NCBI RefSeq assembly: GCF_003334855.1
Contig: NZ_QOWE01000034.1
Coordinates: 30,834-94,833 of the forward strand
Origin: Larkinella punicea
Lineage (GTDB): Bacteria; Bacteroidota; Bacteroidia; Cytophagales; Spirosomataceae
Direction of reading: 5' to 3'
DNA length: 64,000 bases
Below the pieces are notes generated by a model, which saw only the letters and a program-made list of their open reading frames with translations, made no database searches and was not told the origin of the DNA. This document shows, one piece after another, positions 54,545-63,875 of this stretch. The translations under genes were made by a program, and so were the position numbers. The first letter of the stretch is position 1. Every line of letters begins with the position of its first letter.

Positions 54545-55456
54545 TTACACCTCCGTCGTTTCCCCTTCCACTGCCAGAACCGTGTCCGGGAAAACCGATC
54601 GGGCCTGAAGCAGAAACTCCTCGGTGGTTTTGTAGCGCGAGGAGAAATGTCCAATCATCAACCGGCCCACTTCCGCCTGAACCGCCGTTAAAGCTGCCTG
54701 ACGAGCAGTGGAGTGGAAGTACTTTTCGCTCAACGCTTCCATATCGTCCAGAAACGAGGCTTCGTGGTACAGCAAATCCACTCCCCGAATCTGGTCGAAC
54801 ATGGCTTCATTGTAACGCGTATCGGAGCAAAATGCGTAGGAGCGGGCCGGGGGAGCGGGGACGGTGTAGTCTTCGGCGCGGTACAAAACCTGCCCCAAAT
54901 CATCCAGAACGTCATTCCCGTCTTTTAAATGCCTGTAAAAAGCAACCGGCAAATCAGCGGGCAGTTTCTCGGCAATCAGCTTCCGTTTGCGGTTTTTCTC
55001 CCGAAACAGAAAACCGGTGCAGTCGATGCGATGTTGCAGCGGGATGGTTTCAATCCGGACGTTTGGGTGGTCGAGAATCTGCGCTGGCTGGTGCGGGTCG
55101 GTTTCCTGAAAGTGAAGCGGAAAATTCAGCTTTGTATCGGAATACCGGAACTGCGTGGTGATAATCTCCCCAAGCCCGCGCGGACCGAACAGCCAGAGAT
55201 CGTCGGTTCGGCCAGACAGGTTGAGGCTCGACAGCAGCGGAACGAGTCCGAAATAATGGTCGCCGTGGAGGTGGCTGATGAAAATGTATTTAAGCCGACC
55301 GGGCCGGAGGTGGTTTTCCATCAGGCGGTATTGCGTGGCTTCACCGCAGTCGATCAGAAAATAATCGCCTTCAATCGCAATGACCTGGGCGGTCGGGTGG
55401 CGATTCAGGATGGGTGTTGCTGAACCGCTGCCAAGTATAGTCAGGTTGAATGTCAT
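54545..55456 (-). CDS. rnz: Ribonuclease Z
   Basis: From the Met at 55456, 303 residues. Metallo-beta-lactamase fold with the tRNase Z motif SHLHGDHYFG (His62, His64, Asp66, His67), N-terminal ILGSGSATPILNRHP, and C-terminal HSTARQAA and IGHFSSRY motifs that supply further zinc ligands. It cuts the 3' trailer of tRNA precursors that lack an encoded CCA, as tRNA-Arg and tRNA-Pro here. Ends just before a palindromic repeat. Confidence 0.95.
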   Translation of the reverse strand: MTFNLTILGSGSATPILNRHPTAQVIAIEGDYFLIDCGEATQYRLMENHLRPGRLKYIFISHLHGDHYFGLVPLLSSLNLSGRTDDLWLFGPRGLGEIITTQFRYSDTKLNFPLHFQETDPHQPAQILDHPNVRIETIPLQHRIDCTGFLFREKNRKRKLIAEKLPADLPVAFYRHLKDGNDVLDDLGQVLYRAEDYTVPAPPARSYAFCSDTRYNEAMFDQIRGVDLLYHEASFLDDMEALSEKYFHSTARQAALTAVQAEVGRLMIGHFSSRYKTTEEFLLQARSVFPDTVLAVEGETTEV

Positions 55457-55464
55457 ATTTTTTG

Positions 55465-55472
55465 TAAACTTG
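55465..55472 (+). promoter_or_regulatory. Weak candidate promoter of the isomerase operon
   Basis: TAAACTTG differs from TAnnTTTG at one position and is the same octamer as that before pyc (9362-9369). Confidence 0.3.
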
Positions 55473-55560
55473 CCGGTAATCCATTCAGTTTCCAAATCTC
55501 AACTTATTCTTTCATGGATGCGAATCGGATTCATAAACCGCAACCCGTTCAACCAATTTT

Positions 55561-56478
55561 ATGCTGCATCTCGGTTTTGTAAGTGCCATTCTGGCGGACT
55601 ACGATCTGGAACATGTGTTACAATTTGCGTCGGAGCAACGCTTCAAATGCGTGGAGGTTATGTGCTGGCCGACGGATCACGCGGACGCCCGGCGGTATGC
55701 GGGCGTGTCGCACATCGACGTCGACACCCTGGATGTCAAACACATTCAGTTACTGACGCAGAAATATGGCGTTTACATTTCGGGCCTGGGCTACTACCCC
55801 AATCCGCTCGATCCGGATCCTGAAAAAGCCGCCTACTTCCGCGAACACATCAAGAAAGTGATCCGGGCGGCTGCCAGGCTGAATGTGCCGGTGGTCAACA
55901 CCTTCATTGGTCGAAACCCGTCGCTCAACATCACGGAAAACCTGAAGCTGTTTGCGGCCCACTGGCCCGAAATTGTGAAAGTTGCCGAGGAAAACAATGT
56001 AAAAATTGGCATTGAAAACTGCCCCATGTGGTTCACGAATGATGAGTGGCCGGGCGGGAAGAATCTGGCGACGACGCCCGCGATCTGGGACCGGATGTTC
56101 GAGATCATTCCGTCGCGGATTCTGGGACTCAACTACGACCCGTCGCACCTGATTTTTCAGATCATGGACGAAGTGCAGCCCATTTATGACTACAAAGACC
56201 GGCTCCACCACATTCACCTTAAGGACGTAAAACTGTACCGCGACAAGCTGAACCGCGTTGGCATCATGGCCAATCCGCTGGAATACCATTCGCCGAAACT
56301 ACCCGGTTTGGGCGATGTCCGCTGGCGGGATTTTTTCACAGCATTGACCGACGTCCGGTATCGCGGCCCGGTTTGCATCGAAGTGGAAGACAAAGCCTAC
56401 GAAGGCAGTCCCGAAGACGTGCAGACGGCCATTCTGACCGCGCGCAATTATTTAAGCCAGTTTCTGGCTCTTTCCTGA
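55561..56478 (+). CDS. Sugar phosphate isomerase/epimerase (TIM barrel)
   Basis: A 305-residue AP-endonuclease-2-type TIM barrel. Metal-site motifs: IGIENCPMW (Glu), LNYDPSHL (Asp, His), HHIHLKDVKL (His, Asp), VCIEVEDKAYEGS (Glu). Such enzymes isomerise or epimerise sugars, inositols or keto-sugars. It begins the operon with the FemAB-like and Gfo/Idh/MocA genes; enzymes of its type often act with a Gfo/Idh/MocA dehydrogenase in inositol or sugar acid breakdown. Confidence 0.92.
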   Translation: MLHLGFVSAILADYDLEHVLQFASEQRFKCVEVMCWPTDHADARRYAGVSHIDVDTLDVKHIQLLTQKYGVYISGLGYYPNPLDPDPEKAAYFREHIKKVIRAAARLNVPVVNTFIGRNPSLNITENLKLFAAHWPEIVKVAEENNVKIGIENCPMWFTNDEWPGGKNLATTPAIWDRMFEIIPSRILGLNYDPSHLIFQIMDEVQPIYDYKDRLHHIHLKDVKLYRDKLNRVGIMANPLEYHSPKLPGLGDVRWRDFFTALTDVRYRGPVCIEVEDKAYEGSPEDVQTAILTARNYLSQFLALS

Positions 56479-56520
56479 GTGAGATGTTCTGACTTCCAGC
56501 AAGTGCATCAGCATGGTTTC

Positions 56521-57699
56521 ATGAGTAACCCGAAACGACTGTTTCCGAAATTGAGAAGGCGAATGCGCCAATTTCGTCTTAAGCATACGTACTGGACCTG
56601 CACGGATTCGGTGGAGAATGCCGGTTTTGGGGTTATAGGAAGTCCGCAAGGCCGACATCCCTACAAACGGCTCTACCTGGAGAATCAGGAAGGGGTCAAA
56701 ATGCGATCGCATTTATACAAAGGAGGAATTGACATCGTTCGAAAGTTGGCTCAGGGCCGGGGGCTGGTCGTTTTATCCGAAATTGATTTGCCGTTGGCCT
56801 TGGAAAAAGAAACGGTGCAGGTGCCTGCTTTTGTTGACTTGGGAATTACATTGCCACACACGCTGGATGCGTATTATGCCGGTTTGCCGCACTCCGCCCG
56901 CGATGATATTCGCCGGGCGCGGAAGGCGAATTATTCGTATGAGATTTCCAGCGATGTAAACTGGGTTGGTATCTTTTTCGAACAGTATTATTGGCCTTCC
57001 ATGCTGGGCCAGCATGGCGAAGAAGCGTATGTGATGCCTAAAACGGAAATCGAAGCCCTGGTGCGGGAGAAGCAGGCGGAGTTCGTTAAAATCTGTTCAG
57101 AGGGTGTTTGTCTGGCGGCCATGTTGTGTCAGGTTGAAGAAAAAAGCTTCACGTTTCTTCGTTTAGGCTGGCTCAACCATGACGAGCAGTACGTGAAGCG
57201 GGGCGTATTATCTGCTTTATACTGGTTTTTAATTCAGCGGGCCTTTCACTTGCAGTGTTCGCAGGTGCTTTTGGGCGGAACGCCGTCTTATCTTGAGAAT
57301 GGCGTACTGAAGTTTAAAGCGAAGTGGGGAGGGTGTCTTTGGGAAAATAAGCCGACCTACGGTTTTCGACGTTTATTGCTGGATCCTGCCAATCCGGCAT
57401 GTTATCGTTTTTTAAAGAACGTTTCCTTACTCGCGGTCGGTCCGGGAGATTCGCTGCTGGTGTTGAGCAGTAAACTCCCCAATGAGGTTGCACTACCCAG
57501 CCGGTTTTTAACTGCCATCAAAAGCTGGTATGTCTTACGGCCCAGTTTATCAATCCAATTTCAGGACGAGGAAGCGTTGCCATCGCGATTACATCACTGG
57601 TACGAAAAAGTACCTTTAACCAAAACCGTATGCCGAAATTTAAAGCTGCCATCATTGGCGGAGGAAGTATTGCCGATAAAAACCACATACCTGCGCTGA
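56521..57699 (+). CDS. FemAB/GNAT-like acyltransferase, function unknown
   Basis: From the Met at 56521, 392 residues. The pattern ITLPHTLDAYYAGLPHSARD with RRARKANYS, and later VKRGVLSALYWFLIQRAF, resembles GNAT-fold proteins of the FemAB-like class that act on peptidoglycan precursors or polysaccharides. I am not sure of the exact family. Its last 70 nt overlap the start of the dehydrogenase gene in another frame, unusually long for neighbours in an operon; codon use stays typical to the end. Confidence 0.75.
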   Translation: MSNPKRLFPKLRRRMRQFRLKHTYWTCTDSVENAGFGVIGSPQGRHPYKRLYLENQEGVKMRSHLYKGGIDIVRKLAQGRGLVVLSEIDLPLALEKETVQVPAFVDLGITLPHTLDAYYAGLPHSARDDIRRARKANYSYEISSDVNWVGIFFEQYYWPSMLGQHGEEAYVMPKTEIEALVREKQAEFVKICSEGVCLAAMLCQVEEKSFTFLRLGWLNHDEQYVKRGVLSALYWFLIQRAFHLQCSQVLLGGTPSYLENGVLKFKAKWGGCLWENKPTYGFRRLLLDPANPACYRFLKNVSLLAVGPGDSLLVLSSKLPNEVALPSRFLTAIKSWYVLRPSLSIQFQDEEALPSRLHHWYEKVPLTKTVCRNLKLPSLAEEVLPIKTTYLR

Positions 57700-58652
57700 A
57701 AAACCTTTCGGACCTGGTCGACATCGTGGCCGTTTGCAGTCGCGACGGATCGAAAGCCCGGGCATTGGCCGATCAGCACGGTATTCCGCACGCCTTTGCC
57801 GACGCTGCGGAAATGTACCGCACGTGTCAACCGAACGTGGTCATTAACTGCACGCCGAATACCTTGCATTATCCGTTCACGATGCAGGCGCTGGAAAACA
57901 ATTGTCACGTGTTGTGCGAAAAACCGCCTGCGCTCCACGCCCATCAGGCCCGTGAAATGGCTGATCTGGCAGCTCAAAAAGGGTTGATTCTGGCCTACAA
58001 CCTGCAACTGCGGCAAACGAGCGAATGGGAGCTGCTGATGCGGTGCAAAACCAACGGTCAGCTGGGTGACATTTACCACATTAAAGCGAATTTTCTGCGT
58101 CGGCGGGGCATTCCGGGCTGGGGGTATTTTACGAACAGGGAAATGCAGGGCGGAGGAGCGTTGATGGATCTGGGCGTTCACGTGCTCGATCTGGCGTTGT
58201 GTGCGCTCGACTATGCGGTTCCGGCAAACATTCTGGCAAATACCTACGACTTCATTGGGAAAACCGGGGGCAAAGGGCTGATGGGTTCCTGGGACCCGCA
58301 GAAGTTTGAAGTGGAAGATGCCTGTATGGCGTATCTGTCGTTTCCGAACAAGGCGTCCATCATGCTCTCGGCCTCGTTTGCGTTGAATACGAAAGCCGAT
58401 ATAGACCGTAATCTGGAGGTGTTTGGCACCCAGGGCGGGGCAAAGCTGTTTCCGTTTTCACTCTACACCGAGATGGCCGGTGAACTGGCGGATGTTCACT
58501 TTTCGTATCTGGAAGACGTTGATATTCAGCTCAAGAATACGGCGGCTTTTCTGGATGCCTGTCTGGGAAAACCGTCCAACGTTTGCACGGCGGTGCAGGG
58601 CGCGATTTTGCAGGAGGTCGTGGAGCGGATTTATGCGTCGGCGGAAAGGTAG
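57630..58652 (+). CDS. Gfo/Idh/MocA-family oxidoreductase
   Basis: A 340-residue NAD(P)-dependent dehydrogenase. The Rossmann fold starts KAAIIGGGSIADKNHIPAL, the nucleotide/active-site lysine is in CEKPPA, and the C-terminal domain has GGGALMDLGVHVLDLALC with the conserved His. It oxidises a sugar or cyclitol, probably with the isomerase in the same operon. Third gene of the operon; a strong terminator follows. Confidence 0.94.
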   Translation: MPKFKAAIIGGGSIADKNHIPALKNLSDLVDIVAVCSRDGSKARALADQHGIPHAFADAAEMYRTCQPNVVINCTPNTLHYPFTMQALENNCHVLCEKPPALHAHQAREMADLAAQKGLILAYNLQLRQTSEWELLMRCKTNGQLGDIYHIKANFLRRRGIPGWGYFTNREMQGGGALMDLGVHVLDLALCALDYAVPANILANTYDFIGKTGGKGLMGSWDPQKFEVEDACMAYLSFPNKASIMLSASFALNTKADIDRNLEVFGTQGGAKLFPFSLYTEMAGELADVHFSYLEDVDIQLKNTAAFLDACLGKPSNVCTAVQGAILQEVVERIYASAER

Positions 58653-58697
58653 AAAGTTGGATTTCCAAACGAAAACCTTTGAGTAAGTTGTCGATCA

Positions 58698-58750
58698 ATC
58701 ATCCTTGAAATTTAAAGATTCAATTTTTAAATTTCAAGGATGATATTTTT
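58698..58750 (+). terminator. Terminator of the isomerase operon
   Basis: A perfect 19-bp stem (58698-58716 with 58726-58744), 9-nt loop and ATTTTT. Confidence 0.85.
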
Positions 58751-58793
58751 AGGACTTTCGTCTGATAATTCTTTGCACTTTCGCTTTTGCCCC
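58751..58793. repeat. 43-bp dispersed repeat, copy 2
   Basis: Matches 3398-3440 at 41 of 43 positions; runs directly into the palindromic element that follows. Confidence 0.7.
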
Positions 58794-58865
58794 TAAATCC
58801 CCTGAAGGGGACTTGGACGCAGCTTAATCCAGATGCTAAAAGTCCCCTTCAGGGGATTCAGGGGC
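58789..58865. repeat. Palindromic intergenic repeat (CCCCTAAATCCCC type), second copy
   Basis: Arms 58789-58813 and 58841-58865, 25 bp with one mismatch. The first arm is identical to that at 43336-43360. Confidence 0.9.
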
Positions 58866-58922
58866 AAAAAGCGTTTAATAAACAAGTAAAATCGAAATGG
58901 AAGGGCTATTGTTGACTACCTA

Positions 58923-59330
58923 TCAATCGTCCGAGCTTCCCCCAAACTCGTAACTATCGTCGTCTTCGGTGCGGAAGTCGTTTTCGAGTTCGTTCATAAA
59001 AACCGCATCAATCGCTTCTTCGACCGTTGGCAAAATGGTCAGATCCGGAATTTTCGAACCATCCAGAAAGTCGATAATTTCCTCGTTTTTCGTCACCAGA
59101 ATCAACAAGCCGGACTCGTTGGTGCATTGCCGGTTGATTTTCCGGATGGTGGGAACACCGCCATCTTCAATTTCCTGAACCGCCGTAAAATCGACGATGA
59201 TGTTGCTGTAGCCTTCCCGGAAGAGGTTTCGGCTGAGGGTTTCGAAGGTCGTCGGAACCTCCCCGCCAAATACCGTTTCGTTCAGCGTAACGAGCGAATA
59301 CTGCTCGTTTTTTTCAATGGCATAATTCAT
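58923..59330 (-). CDS. STAS-domain protein, anti-sigma-factor-antagonist-like
   Basis: A 135-residue protein: a STAS domain (about 1-110; YSLVTLNETVFGG, IIVDFTAVQEIEDGGVPTI) and an acidic tail. In classical antagonists a Ser that becomes phosphorylated follows the Asp; here the motif reads EDGGV, so that control is probably absent. It follows purC by 21 nt on the same strand. Confidence 0.82.
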   Translation of the reverse strand: MNYAIEKNEQYSLVTLNETVFGGEVPTTFETLSRNLFREGYSNIIVDFTAVQEIEDGGVPTIRKINRQCTNESGLLILVTKNEEIIDFLDGSKIPDLTILPTVEEAIDAVFMNELENDFRTEDDDSYEFGGSSDD

Positions 59331-59351
59331 AATGGATAACCTTGTTCCGTT

Positions 59352-60311
59352 TCAAAAATAACGAACTGTCAGCGAACGACGGATATTTTCTTCAATGCGG
59401 TCGTAAATATTGTCTGTTTCCGACCGAATAAAAGGCTGGCCGGTCACGGTTTCGTAGAGTTCAATGTAGCGATTGGAAATCTGATCGATCCATTCGTCAC
59501 TCATCGCCGGAATCGTCTGGCCTTCTTTGCCCTGAAACTGGTTGGCGATCAGCCATTCCCGGACAAACTCCTTCGACAACTGCTTCTGCTGAACGCCTTT
59601 CTTCTGGTTTTCGGCGTAGGAGTCCGCGTAAAAATACCGGGATGAATCGGGGGTGTGAATCTCGTCGATCAAATAAATCTGACCATCGAGCATCCCGAAT
59701 TCGTACTTGGTATCGACCAGAATCAGCCCGCGTTCGGCGGCCATTTCGGTGCCGCGTTTGAACAGGGCCAGGGCGTATTTTTCAAGTTGCACGTATTCGT
59801 TTTCGGGAACAATGCCCTGAGTCAGAATCTCTTCCCGCGAAATATCCTCATCGTGACCTTCCTGGGCTTTGGTGGAGGGTGTAATGATCGGTTCGGGAAG
59901 TTTATCGGCTTCTTTCAGACCATTGGGCAGGGCAACACCGCAAAGCGTCCGTTTCCCGGCGCGGTATTCACGCCAGGCATGGCCGGCCAAGTAGCCCCGC
60001 ACCACCATCTCGACTGGATACGACTGGCATTTCAGGCCCACACTCACGTTTGGGTCGGGAACATCCAGCAGCCAGTTCGGGACGATGTCGGCGGTAGCTT
60101 TCAGGAAATGGGCCGCCGTCTGGTTCAGCACCTGTCCTTTGTACGGAATCGGGACGGGTAACACCACGTCGAAGGCCGAAATCCGGTCGCTGGCCACCAT
60201 AATCAGGCGGTCGTCGAAATGGTACACATCGCGAACTTTACCCCGGTAAAAACCGGTTTGTCCGTCAAAATTAAAATTCGTTTCTTTTATCGCCTGCTTG
60301 GGATTACTCAT
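59352..60311 (-). CDS. purC: SAICAR synthetase PurC
   Basis: About 319 residues from the Met at 60311. The family signatures include [32 protein letters not shown], and [13 protein letters not shown]. It joins aspartate to CAIR in purine synthesis. A longer, yeast-like form. First gene of a two-gene unit with the STAS protein; the upstream gap is filled by a long inverted repeat. Confidence 0.96.
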   Translation of the reverse strand: MSNPKQAIKETNFNFDGQTGFYRGKVRDVYHFDDRLIMVASDRISAFDVVLPVPIPYKGQVLNQTAAHFLKATADIVPNWLLDVPDPNVSVGLKCQSYPVEMVVRGYLAGHAWREYRAGKRTLCGVALPNGLKEADKLPEPIITPSTKAQEGHDEDISREEILTQGIVPENEYVQLEKYALALFKRGTEMAAERGLILVDTKYEFGMLDGQIYLIDEIHTPDSSRYFYADSYAENQKKGVQQKQLSKEFVREWLIANQFQGKEGQTIPAMSDEWIDQISNRYIELYETVTGQPFIRSETDNIYDRIEENIRRSLTVRYF

Positions 60312-60332
60312 TTTCGAAGTCAAAACAATTAT

Positions 60333-60415
60333 AAATGTAAAATGAGGAATGATAAATGTAAAAGTTAGAAATCGAAACTCGCACTTTTACATTTATCATT
60401 CCTCATTTTACATTT
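60333..60415. repeat. Long A/T-rich inverted repeat
   Basis: Perfect 33-bp arms 60333-60365 and 60383-60415 with a 17-nt loop, between the starts of purC and the end of the thiolase gene. Confidence 0.85.
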
Positions 60416-60426
60416 TACATTTAAAA

Positions 60427-61602
60427 TTATATTTTCTCAATCACCAGCGCCGACGCGCCCCCGCCACCATTACAAATGCCAACGGCTCCAATGTGTCCGT
60501 TTCGCTGTTGCAACACGTTCGCCAGGGTCGTTACGATTCGCGCCCCGGACGCGCCCAGCGGATGTCCCAGTGAAACCGCCCCGCCGTTGACGTTTAGTTT
60601 TGCCTGCGGTATTTCCAGAATCTGGCTGCACGCCAGGGCCACGACGGAAAACGCTTCGTTAATTTCGTAATAATCAACGTCTTCCGGTTTTACCCCCGCC
60701 CGTTTCAAAGCCGCCGGAATGGCCAGCGTGGGAGAGGTGGTGAACAGGGCCGGTTCCTGTTCGGCATCGGCATAGCCCAGAATGCGGGCGATGGGTTTCA
60801 GTCCCAGTTCCTCCGCCTTTTTCAGACTCATCAACACCAGTGCCGACGCCCCGTCGTTGATGGTCGATGCGTTGGCGGCCGTAACGGTGCCCTCGGGCGA
60901 AAAAGCCGGTTTCAGCTTCGGAATTTTGTCAAAAAAAACATTTTTGTACTCCTCGTCCTCGCTCACCATCAGGCTGCCTTTGTTCGTCGGAACGTCAATC
61001 GGGATGATTTCGGACCCAAAACTACCATTTTTCGTGGCTTCTGCGGCCCGCTGGTACGATTGAATGGCAAAAGCATCCTGGGTTTCGCGACTGATGTTGT
61101 ATTTTTTCGCGGTTTGATCGGCAAAAACGCCCATGGCACTCTGGTCAAACGGATCGACCAAACCGTCTTTTGCCAGCCCGTCGATCAATTGACCGTCGCC
61201 GTATTTATACCCAAAGCGCGCTTTTGGAATGTAGTAGGGCGCATTCGACATGCTTTCCATACCGCCGGCAATGATGACGTCGGCCTGGCCCAACTGAATG
61301 GTTTGAGCCGCCATCATGATGGCTTTTGTTCCCGATGCGCACACTTTATTGACTGTCGTGCAGCGGACGTTCACGGGCAAACCGGCTTTCAAAGCCGCCT
61401 GCCGCGCCGGAGCCTGTCCCAGATTGGCCGACACGACGTTCCCCATAATTACCTCTTCCACCAGCTCAGGAAGGATGTCAACTCTCTGGTAAGCCGCCCG
61501 GATCGCCATTGCACCCAGTTCGGTCGCCGTCAGAGTAGCCAACGCCCTGCCAAAGCTACCAATCGGCGTGCGGACGGCCGAGACAATCACTACGTCATTC
61601 AT
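60427..61602 (-). CDS. Acetyl-CoA C-acetyltransferase (thiolase)
   Basis: 391 residues from the Met at 61602. Active-site Cys88 in NKVCASG, His in [11 protein letters not shown], second Cys in CNGGGGASA. It condenses or cleaves acetyl-CoA units in fatty-acid breakdown or mevalonate/butanoate routes; the acetoacetyl-specific or longer-chain type cannot be told. It follows the TPR gene by 24 nt in the minus-strand run. Confidence 0.95.
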   Translation of the reverse strand: MNDVVIVSAVRTPIGSFGRALATLTATELGAMAIRAAYQRVDILPELVEEVIMGNVVSANLGQAPARQAALKAGLPVNVRCTTVNKVCASGTKAIMMAAQTIQLGQADVIIAGGMESMSNAPYYIPKARFGYKYGDGQLIDGLAKDGLVDPFDQSAMGVFADQTAKKYNISRETQDAFAIQSYQRAAEATKNGSFGSEIIPIDVPTNKGSLMVSEDEEYKNVFFDKIPKLKPAFSPEGTVTAANASTINDGASALVLMSLKKAEELGLKPIARILGYADAEQEPALFTTSPTLAIPAALKRAGVKPEDVDYYEINEAFSVVALACSQILEIPQAKLNVNGGAVSLGHPLGASGARIVTTLANVLQQRNGHIGAVGICNGGGGASALVIEKI

Positions 61603-61626
61603 ATGCAAGGGGTTCGTTTGGGCGAT

Positions 61627-62334
61627 CTAATAGGTGTTGAATGTAAGCCGGTCTTTCTTTTTCGCCGTCTGTTTTCGCTGGTGGATGTACTGCACTTCAT
61701 TGGCCTGCATGGAATTCAGGATCGACAAAGCCTGCTCTTCCGATAGATTTAGCGACCGCAGCCGACGCAACAACTCGTTTTTAGTATCCCCCTGCTCCAC
61801 TTCCGTACCACTTTCTTTTCCACGTTCCAGGGCCATTTCCGTTTCCTGCTGCGATTGCCGCGGTTTGGGTTTAGGTCGCTGAGCACTATTTTGGATGGGC
61901 TTTCCGGAGTACGTTTTTTTGATCAGTTCATAATTGAATTGGGCGGGCTCAAGCGCCGGAACCGTATTCAGTGCTTTGCGGAACAAGGTCAGCGCTGCGG
62001 TTGAATCGCCCTGCAAAACCGCAATGACACCCAGTTGGATTTCGGCAGCCGCGGCCAGATCAGGTTGGCTGACCTGAGCCACCAGCCGGTAATGTTTCTG
62101 GGCCTGAGCATATTGCCTGAGTTGAAAATAGGAGTGAGCCAGATTCAGCCGGGCCGATGGCTCCACAAACAGCGCCGAGTTGACCAGGGCGACGTATTGC
62201 TCGGCCGCGCGTTTGTAATTACCGGACTGATAGGCCCGCAGCCCTTCAATCCGCGCGATGTTATCATGCGAAATCTTATCGAAAGAACGATTGTCGTACA
62301 ACCAGAGCAATACCGATAAAATCAGGTAGGTCAT
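61627..62334 (-). CDS. BatC/BatE-like TPR protein
   Basis: 235 residues from the Met at 62334: N-terminal membrane segment (MTYLILSVLLWLYD), TPR units (LRAYQSGNYKRAAEQYVALV; ARLNLAHSYFQLRQYAQAQKHY), then a basic, proline-rich tail and a C-terminal helix. Directly downstream of a BatB-like VWA gene, it fits the TPR partner of aerotolerance (Bat) loci. Confidence 0.8.
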   Translation of the reverse strand: MTYLILSVLLWLYDNRSFDKISHDNIARIEGLRAYQSGNYKRAAEQYVALVNSALFVEPSARLNLAHSYFQLRQYAQAQKHYRLVAQVSQPDLAAAAEIQLGVIAVLQGDSTAALTLFRKALNTVPALEPAQFNYELIKKTYSGKPIQNSAQRPKPKPRQSQQETEMALERGKESGTEVEQGDTKNELLRRLRSLNLSEEQALSILNSMQANEVQYIHQRKQTAKKKDRLTFNTY

Positions 62335-62390
62335 GTTTGGGCTTAAAACGTTCGCAAAAATACGAACTCTTTTGGACAACTGGAACGGGT

Positions 62391-63353
62391 TTACAGCTTA
62401 AACGTTCGAACCGTCACCAGGATATCGATGGCGATCAGAACCAGCGCCACGACCAGAAAGTAATAGTATTTATTGGTCGTCACCTCCAGTTTGCGCTGAT
62501 CGACCAGCCGGTTTTCCATTGTTTGGATGGCCGAAATAAGGGGCGTCAGGTCACCCGATGATGAGGTTAATTCCAGATACGAGCCGCGGGTATCTTTCAC
62601 AAACTGCCGCAAGTAGCTGCGGTCCAGGCGGGTTTGTACGACCTTGCCGTCTTTGTCGCGCAGGTTGCCTTTGGGCGTCGGAATGGTACTGCCGGTTTCG
62701 GTGCCGACCCCAACGACGAAGGGTGCAATACCGTATCTCCGCAATTGTCCGGCCAGTGCCGGGTCACATTCCCCAAAATCTTCGCCGTCCGTCAGTAGGA
62801 TTAACACTTTGGTTTGGGTCAGATCCGAGGTTTCGGCCAGTTGTTTCTGTAGGGCCAGTTCCACGGCGGAACACAGGTTGGTGCCGGATTCTGGGACGAG
62901 TTTCGTATTCAGCGACTGAATGAACAGCGTCAGTGCCCCCTGATCCGACGTTAGGGGGGCATGCACGTAGGCTTCCGTGGAGAAAACCAGCAGGCCAAAC
63001 CGGTTGCCGGGCAGCGCGTCGATCAGCCGTTTTAGCTCATATTTTACTTTTTCCAGCCGTGTGGGCGGAATGTCGGTCGCGTCCATCGATTTGGAAAGAT
63101 CGACGGCGATGTAAATATCTTTTCCTTCCGAAACCAGTTCTTTTTCCACGACCCCGAAGGAAGGGCCAAGCAACGCAATCAGCAGCAGGGTGAAGTAGCC
63201 GGTTCGCAGAAAAAACTTCGGAATGGTGGCCCAGGCGGTGGTGCCCAGCAAGCGTGCAACCCGAAAAATTCGAAAAAAATAGTAGCCATAGAGCAGCACG
63301 AAGACGGCTATGAAGAGGTATTCGGTTTGGGTCAGACTGTGATTCCAGTTCAT
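62391..63353 (-). CDS. BatA/BatB-like VWA-domain membrane protein
   Basis: 320 residues with two N-terminal helices (11-30, 50-67), a VWA domain with the MIDAS motif DLSKS (85-89) and later Thr and Asp in TDGED, and a C-terminal helix (about 297-316). Bat proteins are linked to stress resistance and are usually found with a MoxR ATPase and BatA; neither is beside it, since tRNA genes lie upstream. Confidence 0.88.
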   Translation of the reverse strand: MNWNHSLTQTEYLFIAVFVLLYGYYFFRIFRVARLLGTTAWATIPKFFLRTGYFTLLLIALLGPSFGVVEKELVSEGKDIYIAVDLSKSMDATDIPPTRLEKVKYELKRLIDALPGNRFGLLVFSTEAYVHAPLTSDQGALTLFIQSLNTKLVPESGTNLCSAVELALQKQLAETSDLTQTKVLILLTDGEDFGECDPALAGQLRRYGIAPFVVGVGTETGSTIPTPKGNLRDKDGKVVQTRLDRSYLRQFVKDTRGSYLELTSSSGDLTPLISAIQTMENRLVDQRKLEVTTNKYYYFLVVALVLIAIDILVTVRTFKL

Positions 63354-63513
63354 GCAATTCGCAAAGGATCAGGACATCAACGAACCGGGGGCCGTTGGGT
63401 TGACTCCGTGAAGCTGCGAAATTAGGAGGAAATGACCGGATGCCCTACCGGAGATCACAAATTGCCGCGAAACTTTTTTGGCTGAAATCTTGGCGAAACG
63501 GCGGGAATACCTC

Positions 63514-63521
63514 TATATTTG
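63514..63521 (+). promoter_or_regulatory. Promoter of tRNA-Ser
   Basis: TATATTTG matches TAnnTTTG with TTGG about 20 nt upstream; the tRNA begins 39 nt downstream. Confidence 0.6.
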
Positions 63522-63559
63522 TGACCCCAATGACGCCTAAGCGGCTTTGGGGTTGTCCT

Positions 63560-63649
63560 GGAGAGATGCCTGAGTGGCCGAAAGGAACAGTTTGCTAAAC
63601 TGTCGTACTGGCAACGGTACCGAGGGTTCGAATCCCTCTCTCTCCGCCA
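63560..63649 (+). tRNA. tRNA-Ser (anticodon GCT)
   Basis: A 90-nt class II tRNA with long variable arm, anticodon loop TTGCTAA, acceptor GGAGAGA/TCTCTCC, discriminator G and encoded CCA. Confidence 0.97.
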
Positions 63650-63705
63650 GAATGTAAATAAAAGGGAATTTAAAGGCCCCGATTTTCTTTTCCGAATTAA
63701 AATCG

Positions 63706-63713
63706 TACCTTTG
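63706..63713 (+). promoter_or_regulatory. Promoter of tRNA-Pro
   Basis: TACCTTTG, 17 nt before the tRNA start, with TTTC about 19 nt upstream. Confidence 0.6.
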
Positions 63714-63729
63714 TGCTCTCGAAAGTAAT

Positions 63730-63803
63730 CGGGGTGTAGCGTAGCCCGGTATCGCGCCTGGTTTGGGACCAGGAGGTCGTAGGTTCGAATCCTGCCACCC
63801 CGA
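63730..63803 (+). tRNA. tRNA-Pro (anticodon TGG)
   Basis: A 74-nt cloverleaf: acceptor CGGGGTG/CACCCCG, anticodon loop TTTGGGA, T-loop GTTCGAATC; no encoded CCA. Confidence 0.97.
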
Positions 63804-63807
63804 CGCT

Positions 63808-63845
63808 AAAAACCGTTCAAAATCAATGATTTGGACGGTTTTTTT
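63808..63845 (+). terminator. Terminator of tRNA-Pro
   Basis: Stem AAAAACCGTTCAAA with TTTGGACGGTTTTT (one mismatch), ending in a T run. Confidence 0.8.
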
Positions 63846-63875
63846 GTGCCCACTATTTTCAATGGCAGTTTTTTG

